Source of the DNA: Nymphaea colorata
Taxonomy: Eukaryota > Streptophyta > Magnoliopsida > Nymphaeales > Nymphaeaceae
Direction: 5' to 3'
NCBI RefSeq assembly: GCF_008831285.2
Contig: NC_045144.1
Coordinates: 20,847,716-20,911,715 of the forward strand
DNA: 64,000 bases
Shown here: positions 50,036 to 62,050 of the stretch, one piece after another
How the letters are laid out: each line of letters starts with the position of its first letter
Numbering within the stretch: the first letter of the stretch is position 1
Notes under the pieces: generated by a model
Database searches by the model: none
Told to the model about the DNA's origin: nothing
The model's input: only the letters and a program-made list of their open reading frames with translations
Program-made: the position numbers and the translations under genes

Positions 50036-52568
50036 ATGGATCCTACATGGCAATGGTGCGAAAGGGTGAAAGAGAATAACCGTTTGAAAGTCAAATGTGG
50101 CTTCTGTGGGAATACACTTTCAGGAGGGATTATTAGAATGAAACACCATTTGGCAGGAACCTCCAAAGATGCGTCTCCTTGTGTTGGAGGACCAAACAAA
50201 CCTTTGCCTCCATTTGTGCGTCAACAATGTTTAGATATGCTTCATGCTTTACGTCAAAAGAGAATACAAAAAGAAATTGAAGATGTAGATGTAGGCTATA
50301 ATGTGCCTTTGGAAGATGAAGAAGAAGAGGATGAAGCTTATGAATGTGATGATGAAGACGATAGCAGTCTAAGAACAGATTTGGAGACCTCAAGAGGTAG
50401 AGATCGTAGAGGAAAAGGGATTATGTATGAAGGAGGTCGATCTGGCATAACGGGAAGGAAGAGGAGAGGCACAACAGATGTTAGGGCCAGGCGTGGTATG
50501 CGACCACCTAGTGGTAGAGTTCCTACTGGTAGGTCTAGTGTTGGCTCTATTAAGAGTTTTTTCCCTTCATATACCAGCCCAGGTGGTCAGCCGCAGATTC
50601 GTGCTGCTATGACATCTAAAGATATGCTATATCATGCACAAAAGCAGGTAGGGAAATGGTTTTATGATGCCTGTATTCCATTCAATGCAGCTAATTCTTT
50701 TCAATTCCAAGCCATGGCAGATGCAATTGCTTCTATAGGCCCCGAATTCAAAATGCCATCATATCATCAGTTGAGAGGCAAAATTCTTCAGGATACAGTC
50801 AAAGAAGTGTCTGAGCATTGCGATGAGTTGAAATTATGTTGGAAGGAAACAGGTTGCTCCATTATGTCAGATGGTTGGACTGATACAAGGTCAAGAACAC
50901 TTGTAAATTTTCTTGTGTATTGCCCTAAAGGTACAATGTTCTTGAAATCTCTTGACTTGTCTGATGTTCCTAAGACTGCTGAGATTTTATTCAATGTTTT
51001 TGATAATGTTGTACAAGAAGTTGGACCTGCAAACATTGTACAGTTTATTACAGATAATGCTGCAAATTATAGAGCTGCAGGAGATTTGTTATTTCAAAAG
51101 TATAGAACATTTTATTGGAGTCCATGTGCCACTCATTGTGTTAATCTAATGCTTCAAGATCTTAATGAGATGCATGATATGAAATCAGCCATTGACCAAT
51201 GTCAAGAGGTAACAAAATTTATCTATAATCATGCATATGTATTGAGTTTGATGAGAAAATTTACAAAAGGAGTTGAATTAATACGACCTGCACAAACTAG
51301 ATTTGCCACAAATGTATTGACTGTGCAGAGTGTGGTGAAACAAAGAACTCCTTTGAGACAGATGTTTGCTAGTGAAGAATGGGCTGCATATCCACATGCT
51401 CATAAAAGAAATGCTTCTTTAGTTGTGGATATTATATTCAATAACGTATTTTGGGAATCATGTGTGAAGCTATTGAAGGTTTGTGTTCCATTAGTTAAGG
51501 TTCTCAGGTTGGCTGACAGCGAGGACAGACCTTCTATAGGGTACTTATATGAGGCTATGGACAAAGCAAAAGAGGCAATTCGAGACAACTTAAAGGAAAA
51601 GAAAAAGTTATATATGCCCATATGGAAGATTATAGATAAAAGGTGGACTGGACAGCTTCATCAACCTCTTCATGCAGCAGCTTATTATCTAAATCCTGCA
51701 ATTAGATTTTCTCCTACATTTAAGAAGGACAGAGAAGTCATGCATGGTTTGTTAGATTGTATTAATGTGTTAGTGGAAGATTCTACAGAACAAGATGCTG
51801 TGCACAATGAGTTGGATCTATATGATAGTTGTTTTCGGAACATGGGACTACCTGCCGCCGTTCGAGCCAGGACAACGATGCGCCCAGGTAAATACATAGA
51901 AATTTTTAATTTACTTTGCATTTGTTACATTTGATTCTTTTAAAACTTTCACATTGATTTGTTATATTTTTGTTTAGATTTGTGGTGGAATAGGTATGGG
52001 TTTGATTGTCCAAACCTAGCACGTTTTGCAGTCAAAGTCCTCAGCCAGACATGCAGTGCTAGTGGATGCGAAAGGAACTGGAGTGTGTTCCAACATATCC
52101 ATAGCAAAAAAAGGAATAGGCTCGAACATAAAAGGTTGAATGACCTTGTCTTTGTTCGATATAATATGAGGTTGAAACAAAGGTAATATAGGCATATACC
52201 TTAATTAATGTTTACATTTTTATGTACAATATATTTATATGAAATTATATACTAACAAATTTTCTCTTATTTAATGTAGAGAATTAGAAAAATCATTAGC
52301 AAGGAAGCACACATCTCAGTTCGATCCTATCAGCTTTGAAAATTTTGACGATCTAGAGCCATGGATTGAAGAAGAACCAGCTACAATATTTGATGATGAA
52401 GATCTTGAATGCTTCAACCTTGAAGTTGAAGCAACAGAAGGCTTTGTTGATGAAGGAGAGTCTGCTACTGCTGGTGCTGGTGCTGAATATGTTGGTGAAG
52501 ATCTTCCAATTCTTGACGATGAAGAAGAAGAAGAAGATGAAGATGAAGATGATGAAGATTATGAATGA
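50036..52568 (+). CDS. hAT-family transposase, intact (781 aa)
   Basis: Catalyses cut-and-paste transposition in the nucleus. Three exons (50036-51887, 51978-52182, 52280-52568) join in phase at GT-AG sites. A probable 5' untranslated intron (49917-50033) ends just before the ATG. A BED zinc finger near residues 5-50 shows C21, C24, H37/H38 and C49. An acidic then Arg-rich linker follows (about 90-165). The catalytic core has SDGWTD with D279 and FITDNAANY with D340. The C-terminal dimerisation region has CSASGCERNWSVF with E649. These match the hAT D, D and E positions. The tail is very acidic (poly-Asp/Glu). No stop or frameshift is visible. The length fits plant hAT transposases of this type. 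Confidence 0.93.
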
Positions 52569-52919
52569 TGAATCATGAATGAGAGTTAAGTCAAGAGTGC
52601 TTTCATTTTATATGTATCAAAAACTTAAGAGTTATGAATCTATGGTTGTTGAACACTTGATTGAATGTTTTATCATTTATGACTTTATCACTTTATGGCT
52701 TATGGCCTTATGCTTTGTTGAATGATATTGTATTATTGTTATGAATTTTGATGTTTATGAATGATGAACGCGTAAGTTTATAGCAATAATAAGTCTATCA
52801 TTATCTCAAACATGTTTTCTATGAACAATTTATTATTTTTAATTTTTTCTGATTTTTTTATGAATTTTCCGAATTTTTTTAAATTTTTTCTGATTTATTA
52901 ATAATTTTTTAAAAAAATT

Positions 52920-53004
52920 TACGATACGGTTACGATACGTTACGATACGTTACGATACAGCGTATCTTAAAGCCCGACCGATACGGCTTACGATACGCGT
53001 TTTA
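52920..53004. repeat. Right subterminal repeat array of the inner hAT
   Basis: Several head-to-tail TTACGATACG units followed by CCGATACGG and TTACGATACGCG. Unlike the left end, the units are in one orientation and do not form the 14-base palindrome. Confidence 0.85.
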
Positions 53005-54674
53005 CAACATTGACTGAAAGGTATTGTAATGAATAACGTGCCTTTCAACTTGCTTCAATCAGTGGATTTCAAAAATTTTGTTGCTGCTGCTACAAACTTT
53101 GGACCAGGGTACATTCTCCCGAGCTCTGAAACAACGAGAACGAAACTACTAGATGAAACAACGAGAACGAGACACGATTAGAAGCAAGTTCTATATAAAC
53201 TTATTGGTGAGCTCTCCAACTGGCACCGTATTTTGGAAGGCAAGTCAAGTTGAAAAAGGCCCTAAAAGTGCAGAATTTATAGTTGATTTTTTATCTCCAA
53301 CTATAGAAGAAATTGGGGCAAACAATGTTGTACAGATTGTTACCGATAATGGAAGCAATTATAGAAAAGCAAAACGTATTCTTGAAGGAAAATATCCAAA
53401 CATTTTTACCACATCTTGTGCTGCCCATTGCATTGACTTAATGCTTGAAGACATTGATAGTTTAGAAGATGTGAAAAATATCATGTGCAAAGCAAGGCAG
53501 GCTGTCAAGTTCTTATATAATAAGCAACATGTTTTAGATATAATGAGAACTTATACAAAGGGAAAGGAGTTGAGGAGGCCCGGTGTGACTAGATTTGCCT
53601 CTCAATTTATTTGTTTGGATTCCATCTTAAAACAAGAAGAGGGCCTGAAGTTTATGGTTGCCTCCAATGATTGGAGACATGTTGAAAACACTGAAAAAAA
53701 ATGATGCAAAAGAACTTACAAGGCTCATTCAAAATGAAGATTTTTGGAGAAAGGGAAAAGAAATAATAAGGTTTGTTGAACCATTAGTGAGAGTACTTAA
53801 GATGGTAGATGGGGAAGGAGCCACTATGGGCTATTTGTATGAAGCACTTGATAGAGCTAAAGAAGCTATCAAGAGTGCATGCAACAACATGAGAGAAAAA
53901 TATATTTCATATTGGAGTATAATTGACAAGAGATGGAACCGTAATTTGAACAGTCCCATATATGCCGCAGCAGCTTATCTAAATCCTCATTTGTTCTGGA
54001 ATAATAAAGTAAGGATGAATGATGAAGTTCGGAAAGGTTTGGAGTTAGCAATAGAAAAACTTCTTGTTCCTGAGGATTGTGCAAATATGTCTCTTGAATT
54101 GGCCAAATATCAAACCAGACATCCATCATTATTTCGTGGTGAGCTATCCATGAATATTATTGACACTTCTCATCCACGTAAGTGTCTCACTTTTTCTGAA
54201 TTGTTGATGATTGGTTAAATGTTTTAATTACAAATTTGCGATTGTATGATTCTCAATTTTGTTTGTTTGTTTCTTTAAATTATGTTAGGTGTTTGGTGGT
54301 TGATATGTGGATGTTCTGTTCCTATTCTTCAAAGAGTAGCAATCAAAATTTTAAGCCAGCCATGCAGTGCATCAGCTTGCGAAAGAAATTGGAGTGCATT
54401 TGAAGCTGTTAATACAAAGAAGAGAAGCAATCTTTTACCATCTAGATTAACTGATTTGGTATTCATTAGAATGAACATGCATTTGCAAAGCATGGCTGCA
54501 GAAATAGCAAACATAAATGCAGATCGAATCTATATTGACCATGTGAATCCATTTCCAGAAGCAGAAAATTTAGAGGTTGGGTTGTCTTCAGATTTAGAAG
54601 AAGAAGATGATGAAGAATGCGGACCAAGTAGAACCAATGAAGAAGATGACTCTACTTCATGGGATGAAGATTAA

Positions 54675-55025
54675 TGCTGTATACAATTCTTTTCCTCGAA
54701 GCAATTATACGTGATAGTTACTGGGATGACACTGCTTTTTTTTTCCCCTTTGTGTTTGTATATGTGCCTTTTTTCCTTACCTTGAAAGTTCACTCTTATA
54801 ACACCACCACTAACCACATTGTTATCATCTTCCATTGAATTGGCTGACAATTATCAACTCCTGTTTGTGTTGGTCATTTGTTTGTTGGACTTGGAAACAT
54901 AGCTTCATGGATCAATGTTAACTGAGTTACATGTCAATATTTCTAACAAAATGCAAAGCACGTGTTCAATATATTCCTTATTTTTTTGCAATTCATAGAT
55001 ATTGTTACTAGCCTGGTAGTGTCAG
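54675..55025. other. Sequence 3' of the outer hAT gene
   Basis: The 3' untranslated sequence of the outer element and unknown flank. The right terminal repeat of the outer element should lie here or a little beyond. No gene seen. Confidence 0.4.
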
Positions 55026-55232
55026 AACTGCAGATGGCATTTGCTAGCTGTGACCAAGACAAACAGGGTCATCATTTACATCTCCTGCAGTTCTAGAGAA
55101 TTACTTGAATGCGGGGCACTACTATCATCCGTTCTTTATGCAGTCCAGCAAGTCTTGCTTTCAATGGATGTTGATGGTGGGGAAGGTTTTGTTGATTATC
55201 CACCTATTGTATTCAGGCTGCTTGATCAGTAA
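55026..55232 (+). pseudogene. Exon-like 3' end of an unrecognised gene
   Basis: After an acceptor-like GTGTCAG, a 69-codon open frame in phase 0 reads CRWHLLAVTKTNRVIIYISC, then ELLECGALLSSVLYAVQQVL, and ends DYPPIVFRLLDQ before TAA. It looks like a real last exon, but I do not recognise the family. It may belong to the same gene as 47112-47498, with the hAT pair sitting in an intron. Another frame is also open over part of the segment. Its last 85 bases are duplicated at 17521-17605. Confidence 0.4.
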
Positions 55233-56020
55233 CCGAACATTTTTTATTGAATATGCAGCAGAGAGATTTACTGCGGAACAGTCAATATTTGTCTTTTTTT
55301 ATATTTAATTGTTATTATGACAGTTACAATATTCATTGTCGATTGTGTTGTTTAAAGCTTCAAATGCATATCCAGGGACTTGATCATTCATCTGTACCAA
55401 TAACATTGCATAAGTTTTGCATAACATTTATTTAAATAACTTTAGAAAATTTTGCCTTATTTTTCTCATTTGGTAAACTCCTTTGCTGCGAAAAACAATT
55501 ATGCGACACAACTGAAGACAAGCACCCAGTTACATGCTTAGTTCATTCATGAACAAAGAAGGGCTTAAGTTGCCCGGAAGAAAATATTTCGAACACAGAT
55601 TAGCATTTTGTTTAGCTGAATTTAGCTGATCAGCAACCAGCTGTTGAGTTCATGGCATTTTTCACTTTCAGCAAAAGCAATGTGTGGCCAAAGAAAGTGC
55701 TTCATCCACCTGTTCAGGGGCTGAACTCGAATACAAAATCAAGTCGAAGATTGTGTCTCTTTATTGGCATAATATGATAATCTGCCTAACCCACCTTGCT
55801 TATATTGGCTGCTAGAAGAGCAAGCATCTGTACATGGGTGGAATGCCTGGCAAGGGTTGTTCAACATTTAATGCGCAGAACAGAAAGCGTTTGGTTTGTT
55901 TCGAGCATCTTTTCACCTGCTTACAATCAGGAAGACTGCTTAGAACCATCGACCTAACATAGCACAAAAATATTCAGTTGGTGGTCCAATTGATATACAT
56001 CGCCGATATGTACAATGATA
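55148..56020 (+). repeat. Segmental duplication D1, copy 2
   Basis: Nearly identical partner of 17521-18400 in the same orientation. The homologous sequence starts inside the exon-like frame because the other copy is cut off by the gap. Confidence 0.9.
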
Positions 56021-56893
56021 ATTGGATATGTTCATTAATCCATTTGCATCCTACCTCGCTGTATAGTTGTAAAGGAGACCCTCAGCAATTGGGTGGGCTT
56101 ATATTACAGGGGGAGCGAAAACTTACTTCTTCAGCAGCATATTAAGGGCATAACAATGACAAAAATGCCCAGGAATTATGAAAAGGAGACGAGCTAAAGA
56201 AAATCAGGGCTGAGAGCTCCAAACATCTCCAGATATGGCTGCAGTTTTGAGTGCGTGGATATGGGTATGGATTATTAATGACAAAGCCTCTTGGACACTC
56301 AGATCCACATTATTCCGGCTCAATCCAAACCTGAATACCTGAATTTTATGGATTGGGTTTGGATTTCGTTTTCACAAACGAAAATTAAGAGCTGCAACCT
56401 GAATCATATGTACGGATATCAGTTAAAAATATTATTAGAAGGTAGGTGCTGCACATTCTGGTCTCTGTTCTCTTAACAGCTCCGTTGGTCCCCTGTTTAA
56501 TTTTCCGTGCGTCGTGACTCGCACCATTCAACTGATCGCTTACGTACATTTTTAAAATGCAGTTGTATCTTTCAATTGTATAAAAAATGCCCTTCCTCTC
56601 TCTCCTCAAGAATCAATCACTTCAGTGTGCACCCAATTTCATCTCCACTAAAGAGACTGGACAAGTTTTTGCCATTGTTTCTCTTCTTTCTGTTCAGTTA
56701 TAAAAATAGCTGAGCAGAGCCCATGTGAAAAATTATTGATGTGATAACTAAACGGCCGAGGGCTAGGCTTTTTTCTATTGAATTATCAACTATTGATCAC
56801 AATTTAATCAAAATTAATGAATATTTGGGCCGTCGCCTTAAATTGCAAATTCTGGATGTGTAAACACAAGTATGGCCCATTACTAGGAAGCCA
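56021..56893. other. Spacer between duplicated segments D1 and D2 (copy 2)
   Basis: No gene found. It is unrelated by eye to the corresponding spacer of copy 1 (18401-20030). The short open frames have no domain motif. Confidence 0.5.
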
Positions 56894-57350
56894 ATGACTC
56901 AAGGTGTCAAGTGTCAACAGCATGTGGGTTTGTCTCTGGATGCATGCCAATAAATGAATGATTTATTATAAAACTGAAGACATGTGAATTTCAACTTAAA
57001 CAAATCCTTTGTTATGGAACTAAAACCGGTGAATTCAAACGATATGTTCCGGATTCAATGTTCAGACAGCATCGTACTTGTAAATTCCTTATTAGACATT
57101 AATGTTCCAAATGCACCAAATCTCTCATATGAATGATGATTTGAAGAGCTTTCTCAAGGGGTAGTGTGAATATTTGCAATGTTCCCTGTTATACGTGGAT
57201 GATCAGAACTTCTGCACCATCAAGCCATGAAAGCGTAAGAGTTGGTATTCAAGTGCCACCAAATTTTATGCAGCCTACAAGGCTAACTTTTTTTTTTTCA
57301 TGGACAAAATGCATCATCTATCATGCAATAATATTTATTCTCTATAAATA
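56894..57350 (+). repeat. Segmental duplication D2, copy 2
   Basis: Matches 20031-20610 in the same orientation, with a deletion relative to copy 1 around 57070. At about 57350 the homology switches abruptly to the RING-associated D3 block, a duplication junction. Confidence 0.85.
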
Positions 57351-57889
57351 TTGTGTTTTTGTTAAAAAATTCAGTTCGCGCTACAAGTTTACATGTATTT
57401 TTAAATGGTTTGGGTATCTTTTAAAACAAGTAAGTAGACACCCCATAATGTATAATAAAATTTCAAAGCAATGCTTAATCTCCAACGACTCTGTTTTTCA
57501 TCTTTCATTCCTATCAAACTGAGAAATTTATTTCCTGGAACATAAACCAAAGTCCGGCAAACACAAAAGGGTTTTGAAAATCTAGATTTTGTTTCCATTT
57601 CTTCAGTGTTCCTGAAATAAGTTTATGAAAACTTCTTTCCAATTCTATATTTTCAATGAGTCAAATGGCCCTTAATGAAAGTAGTGAAAACTTGCCATGA
57701 AATCATTGCAATTCTTTCAAGAAACCCTATAACATAGGAAGCGCAAGACCTCAACAACCCAAAAATGGATAAAATATGGACCTTTTGATTCCACCTTAGA
57801 ACATTTGTTTAAATCATTGGCATCAGATGGTTGTGAATCAAGAGCAGCTCCAGCAGCTTTTATGGCCGATAGAGTAAGGGCATCCAAGG

Positions 57890-58010
57890 GCGAAGCCAGA
57901 ATTTTTTTCAGGGGCAGGCCAAACGGTCTGCAGGTCGGGCCAAGAGGAGCGACGGGTTAGGCCAAACTAAAAAAATTTGATCTTTTCAATATAAATTTTT
58001 TTTCCCCCCT
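57890..58010. repeat. Dispersed repeat, copy 2
   Basis: Related to 855-1016: GCGAAGCCAGAATTTTTTTC, then GTCGGGCCAAGAG...ACGGGTTAGGCCAAACTAAAAAAATTTGA-like sequence and TTTTCAATATAAA. It lies within the extra stretch of the D3 copy, so it may be a later insertion. Confidence 0.55.
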
Positions 58011-59254
58011 CTGAGGGCATCTGAACCAACCAGTTCCATAAAATCAGATCGAAAGCTAAAATGCTATCATAATAACTAGATTGTGTAATCCTCCCATCTT
58101 TCACAACCTACAGCAAGACATCACTTGTAGCAACCATTAATTGATTTGAGTGGCCTTTTCAGGGTAGTAAGAATGCCGAAGTATGAGCAACAAAGTATCA
58201 TGTAGTGAATGGCGTACCAAGAAATTTTTGGCTAAAGGCACTCTAAGTTTGAATTTCAAATTTTAAGGGGCACTCATATATAAAAAGCTTAAAATTAATG
58301 AAGTTTATATATGTAAATAAAGTAATTTTGTGGGCTGGTGTGGACAATTGCCCACACCAGCTTCAATGTAGCTCTGCTTCTGCATGTACACAGTGCACGT
58401 ACAACAAGTCTTATGACATATACAACATAATTTGTAAGAAAATATACAAAAGAAACTGCTCACATTTATAAGAACGAATATACTTATGATAAAATGGGTA
58501 CATTACAAGAAAAAAAGAAAAAAGAAAAAGAATGGAGGAAAAGAGGGAATGAAAAATAAACGAATGTGAGAAGCCAAAAAAAGGGAAAAACAAGAAGCCA
58601 GGTTGGGAGAAGAAAGAAAAAAGAGAAGAGAAAGGGAGAAGGATGAAAGAAAAATAAATCATTTCATTTTTTTCAAAATCGTCCTAAGAATTGTTCGGAG
58701 TTTTGGCTATTTTTCAGTATCTTTTTTTGTGAATTTTAAAATTTAAATATTCGAAGAGAAATTTGCTGTTTCTTACATTACAATTCTGCGAAATTCAAGA
58801 TATGCATAACTTGTTGGAGAGAGTGGACATTTGAAGAATTTATATGGAATCATTTTACTGAAAATTATCTACACTTTAATTTGTTTTGGAAAATCATTTG
58901 ATCTGTACCGAAAAAGAAAAATCCTCGAGTCTTATTCCAAGAAACTTCAACGAAAGAACCATGATAGAAGCATCGATCATATTGGAACCGATTCATCTCA
59001 GCATATTCTGCAAGATCCATTGGGATCAATATAAAATTGGCTCTGTTATTCGTTTTCCTGGCTATATATGAATGCTTTAGTTCTCCAATTTCCCAGCGAC
59101 AACAAAGATACGAAGCAATCACTGGAATAAGCCCAAGAAACCCACTTGAATGAGAGTGCACCGAGGTGCATGTATCTTCGATCGTGAAAGAGAGAATGAA
59201 GTCACGAACACAATGTCGAAGATGCGAACACGAGAGAGAGAGATGATCGTGTGC

Positions 59255-59371
<117 letters not shown>

Positions 59372-59622
59372 TGTGGGACTTTTTGCCTAAAATGGGAGCG
59401 AGGTGTGGTAGTTGCAGGCCAGGAATCAAAACAGGAAAAGATTAAGAGAAAAATATATAGATGGAGTTCAGGCAAATTTGAACTAAAATAAAATGTTGGT
59501 GTATATTTGCATTGTCAATATAGAACAAGGATGAAAAATTGTTCATCAACATATGAAATATTATATATCTGATAAAATGTTGATTTACATCTTTAATCAA
59601 CAGTAAAAATGCATGAAATCTG

Positions 59623-60417
59623 TCAATAATCATCAGTCGGCAACTCATGGCGACAGATAGGGCAAGAATGGGCTCGTCGAAGCCATGCCAGGATGCAGCC
59701 TTCATGAAATTCATGGGAGCAAGGCATTCTAACCAGGCAGTCTCCTCTACCAACTTCAGCCTGGCAAACCACGCACGTATTCTGGCCATTTTCCTCCGCC
59801 TTCTTCCTCACCAAGGCATCTAGGGACGCCTTCGACGCTGGGGCCGGCACCGCCTCGTAAGCAAACAGAGCATCGCCGGCTGCCAACTCCTCCAAATAGT
59901 CGGCAAGATCCATCTCCTCCTGAGCGTCGGTCATATCTTCGGTCGGATCCTCCAAATCGCCGTCAACATCTTCCCGGAATTCCACTGAGTGATAAGTGAC
60001 GGTGGTAGTCAACGATACCGTCTGAACCTCGCCGGGACTCAACGCCGCCCGGCCATCTCCCGGCTGCAGGATCAAGTCGCACATCTCAATTGCAACATGG
60101 TCAGCCCAACCGAGAAGCCACCCGCACTCGTGATCGGAGAAGTGTCGCCGGACGTGCTCCGTGATCTCCTCTGGTGTCCGCAAGCTGCTGCGGTTCACGA
60201 TGACGGAGCTCGTGAACAAGCGGAGACTATGAACCGCCGGAGTCTCCGTTGAACCTCCTTCTTCACCACCACCTTCAGCTCCTCCGGCTTCTGTACAGAA
60301 CCTTGTCTGGAAATGCAGATGCACCATTGCTGAAGCCGTCTCGTGATGTGCAGTTCTTGGTTCCGGCGTCGCCACCGTGAAACTTCGAGTTAACGAGCTA
60401 ACTGTCGTTCTCAACAT
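59623..60417 (-). CDS. RING-H2 E3 ubiquitin ligase, paralogue F (264 aa)
   Basis: Intronless, ATG at 60417, same length as B and very similar throughout. The N-terminal block (SSVIVNRSSLRTPEEI...HFSDHECGW), acidic middle and RING-H2 at about residues 215-255 (CVVC, MPCSHEFH, GC, CPIC) are intact, ending RHELPTDDY. Predicted soluble E3 ubiquitin ligase with unknown substrate. It lies in the D3 duplicate in the same orientation as B. The leader directly upstream is CT-rich on the plus strand, as in B. Lack of stops or frameshifts suggests it is under constraint or very young. Confidence 0.9.
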   Translation of the reverse strand: MLRTTVSSLTRSFTVATPEPRTAHHETASAMVHLHFQTRFCTEAGGAEGGGEEGGSTETPAVHSLRLFTSSVIVNRSSLRTPEEITEHVRRHFSDHECGWLLGWADHVAIEMCDLILQPGDGRAALSPGEVQTVSLTTTVTYHSVEFREDVDGDLEDPTEDMTDAQEEMDLADYLEELAAGDALFAYEAVPAPASKASLDALVRKKAEENGQNTCVVCQAEVGRGDCLVRMPCSHEFHEGCILAWLRRAHSCPICRHELPTDDY

Positions 60418-61002
60418 CTCTCTCTCTCTCGCTCCCCCTCTCTGATCTTCTGCAGATTGGAAGTACTGGAGCTGCGTTGCTTAAGCAATTGATCTATGAA
60501 GAGATATGTAAAGCAACAACAACGAAGATCTGGAAATTCATGCCGCTTGATTAATCTCCATTCTCGATTAATTCAATATTGTTTAATAGACATATGTGTA
60601 GAAGCTGGAACAGGAAACCCATGCCGCTTGATTTATCTCCATTCTTGATTAATTCAATATTTTTTCATAGATATATGTGTAGAAGCTGGAAATATATAGA
60701 TATATATCTAAATCCAGATGGCAACAACCGTTTACTTAGATAGGATTCGGATGCAGCTTAGACTTGTAGGTGAATAGATATGTATCTCTCTAAATCGTAA
60801 GCAGATCTAAATCTGAGATTGGTGTCCTTAGTTATCAGATTGAAATTGCCTCAGCCGTCCTAACTGTCCATTTTTTTTAAACTTATCTACTGGCCGCACC
60901 ATTTTTAATTTTGAAGTTTCCTCATTTGTTTTCACAAATTTTATATGTGGAATTGGAACACATGAATGTATGCTGGAACATATATATTTTAAAAATATAT
61001 GT
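60418..61002. other. 5' flank of RING gene F
   Basis: Matches 32959-33540. It contains the GATCTGGAAA/CTCATGCCGCTTG-type tandem pair and short TA tracts. Promoter sequence is likely within the first few hundred bases, but no specific element is convincing. Confidence 0.5.
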
Positions 61003-62050
61003 TCAAGTCGATTCTAGCTTGCAGGGGTCGCGTTCATGTGTTTACCGGCAAAAAGCTCACGATTGTTGGTTTGACAGAGACAAACTAAACGGTCATCCCG
61101 TGGATCTTAATTACCGAGTGTTCTGATAAACCAGTTCTGCCATTGATACCTTTCTCATGGTTAATCTTGAATTTAACTTAATGTTAATTGAAGTGACCAC
61201 TTCCGGATTTTTGTTTTATGGTAATTAAAAATATGATTTCATGGTAATGTATTTTCTTTTATAACAACAACAATAAGAATAACAACTTTTAGACGTACAA
61301 CAAGTGAGATCTGAGCAATTTCAAGCTTAAATGAAAGTGAACACCACAAAAAGAGTGATAAAATTTGTCAAAAATTATTGACAGGCCCATGAAAACTAAA
61401 AATACAGAGAAAACACGAGCCAAGTCGGGCTTAAATGTTATAACTTGAAACTCGACCCGTTTATAACTCTAGTTTTATATCAAGCTCAAGCTGGACTTGT
61501 TTATAAGTGTGGCAGTTGGAGTATTTTGAAAATTATTTTAAAAGAAACGTCCTTTTCAGTCTTTAACTTTTTTTTTCTCTTTTCCACTTTTTTTTTCTAT
61601 TAAAAAGAAAATTGTGCACCAGCCCACACATATAATAAGCTGGTTCGAGCAAATGGTAGTAGAGGAAGCGGCCCATATAATCAGTTGATTTGAGCAAACG
61701 GTAGTAGAGGAAGCAGCTTTGTGCCTTGTGCTTTGGGTGAAAGGAGGAGGTTCTACTGCATGCCCAAGTGAAGGCCAAAGCCTCTCCCTTTCCCTATGCT
61801 TTATACAGCTAAAAAATCACGATCGAGAGATCTGAACCATGTTTCCCTACCAATTTGTTTGAGCACTCACCATAATTTAACATTGTAGAAACAACTCTGC
61901 ACTCTTAAGAATTCAAGGAATGGAGGGGGCTAAACAGGAATAGTTCCAGTATTACTTAGAAATTTTAAATTTATTACTAGTGCACCTTAGCTAGAAATTT
62001 CTGGCTCTGCTAGGGTGTATTTGTTGTGGATGATATATAGAAAAAGAAGC
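61003..62050 (-). repeat. Segmental duplication D4, copy 2 (inverted)
   Basis: Reverse-orientation partner of 38010-39130. It includes the segment also found at 34110-34370, CTCGA-type sequence at about 61400-61530, and a poly-T/poly-A stretch near 61570-61600. No coding frame stands out. Confidence 0.85.

Larger units (their letters stand above)
49468..53012 (+). mobile_element. Inner hAT transposon, apparently complete, with 8-bp target duplication
   Basis: The 3545-base element is bounded by identical 8-base repeats ACTGAAAG at 49460-49467 and 53013-53020. Its ends read CAATGTTGTA and, at the right, the reverse complement TACAACATTG. An 8-base duplication with short inverted ends is the hallmark of hAT insertion. 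It landed inside the coding sequence of another hAT transposase. It carries an intact transposase gene and subterminal repeat arrays, so it may be autonomous and recently active. Confidence 0.93.
49071..54674 (+). mobile_element. Outer hAT transposon (defective, interrupted)
   Basis: Coding span of an older hAT element, with termini lying outside these coordinates and not identified. It is split by a younger hAT at 49468-53012 and has further internal damage. A BED-type zinc finger comes first (49071-49467). The rest of the transposase follows at 53021-54674. Confidence 0.8.
49071..54674 (+). pseudogene. hAT transposase pseudogene (outer element)
   Basis: The 5' part starts MPRGKDMFWSHA and holds a BED-like finger (CEFC...KYHLAG). 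The frame runs to 49467, where the younger element begins, and resumes in frame after 53020 with MNNVPFNLLQ...GPGYILPSS, a DUF659-like start. A 17-base repeat at 53127-53143 and 53154-53170 then marks a deletion that removes the first catalytic Asp region (SDGWTD in the inner copy) and shifts the frame. The second Asp region (IVTDNGSNY) is present near 53335. A further frameshift lies at an A run near 53693-53700. After an intron (about 54179-54288) the hAT C-terminal dimerisation region follows with SASACERNWSAF and an acidic tail ending SWDED. It cannot make a working transposase. Confidence 0.85.
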
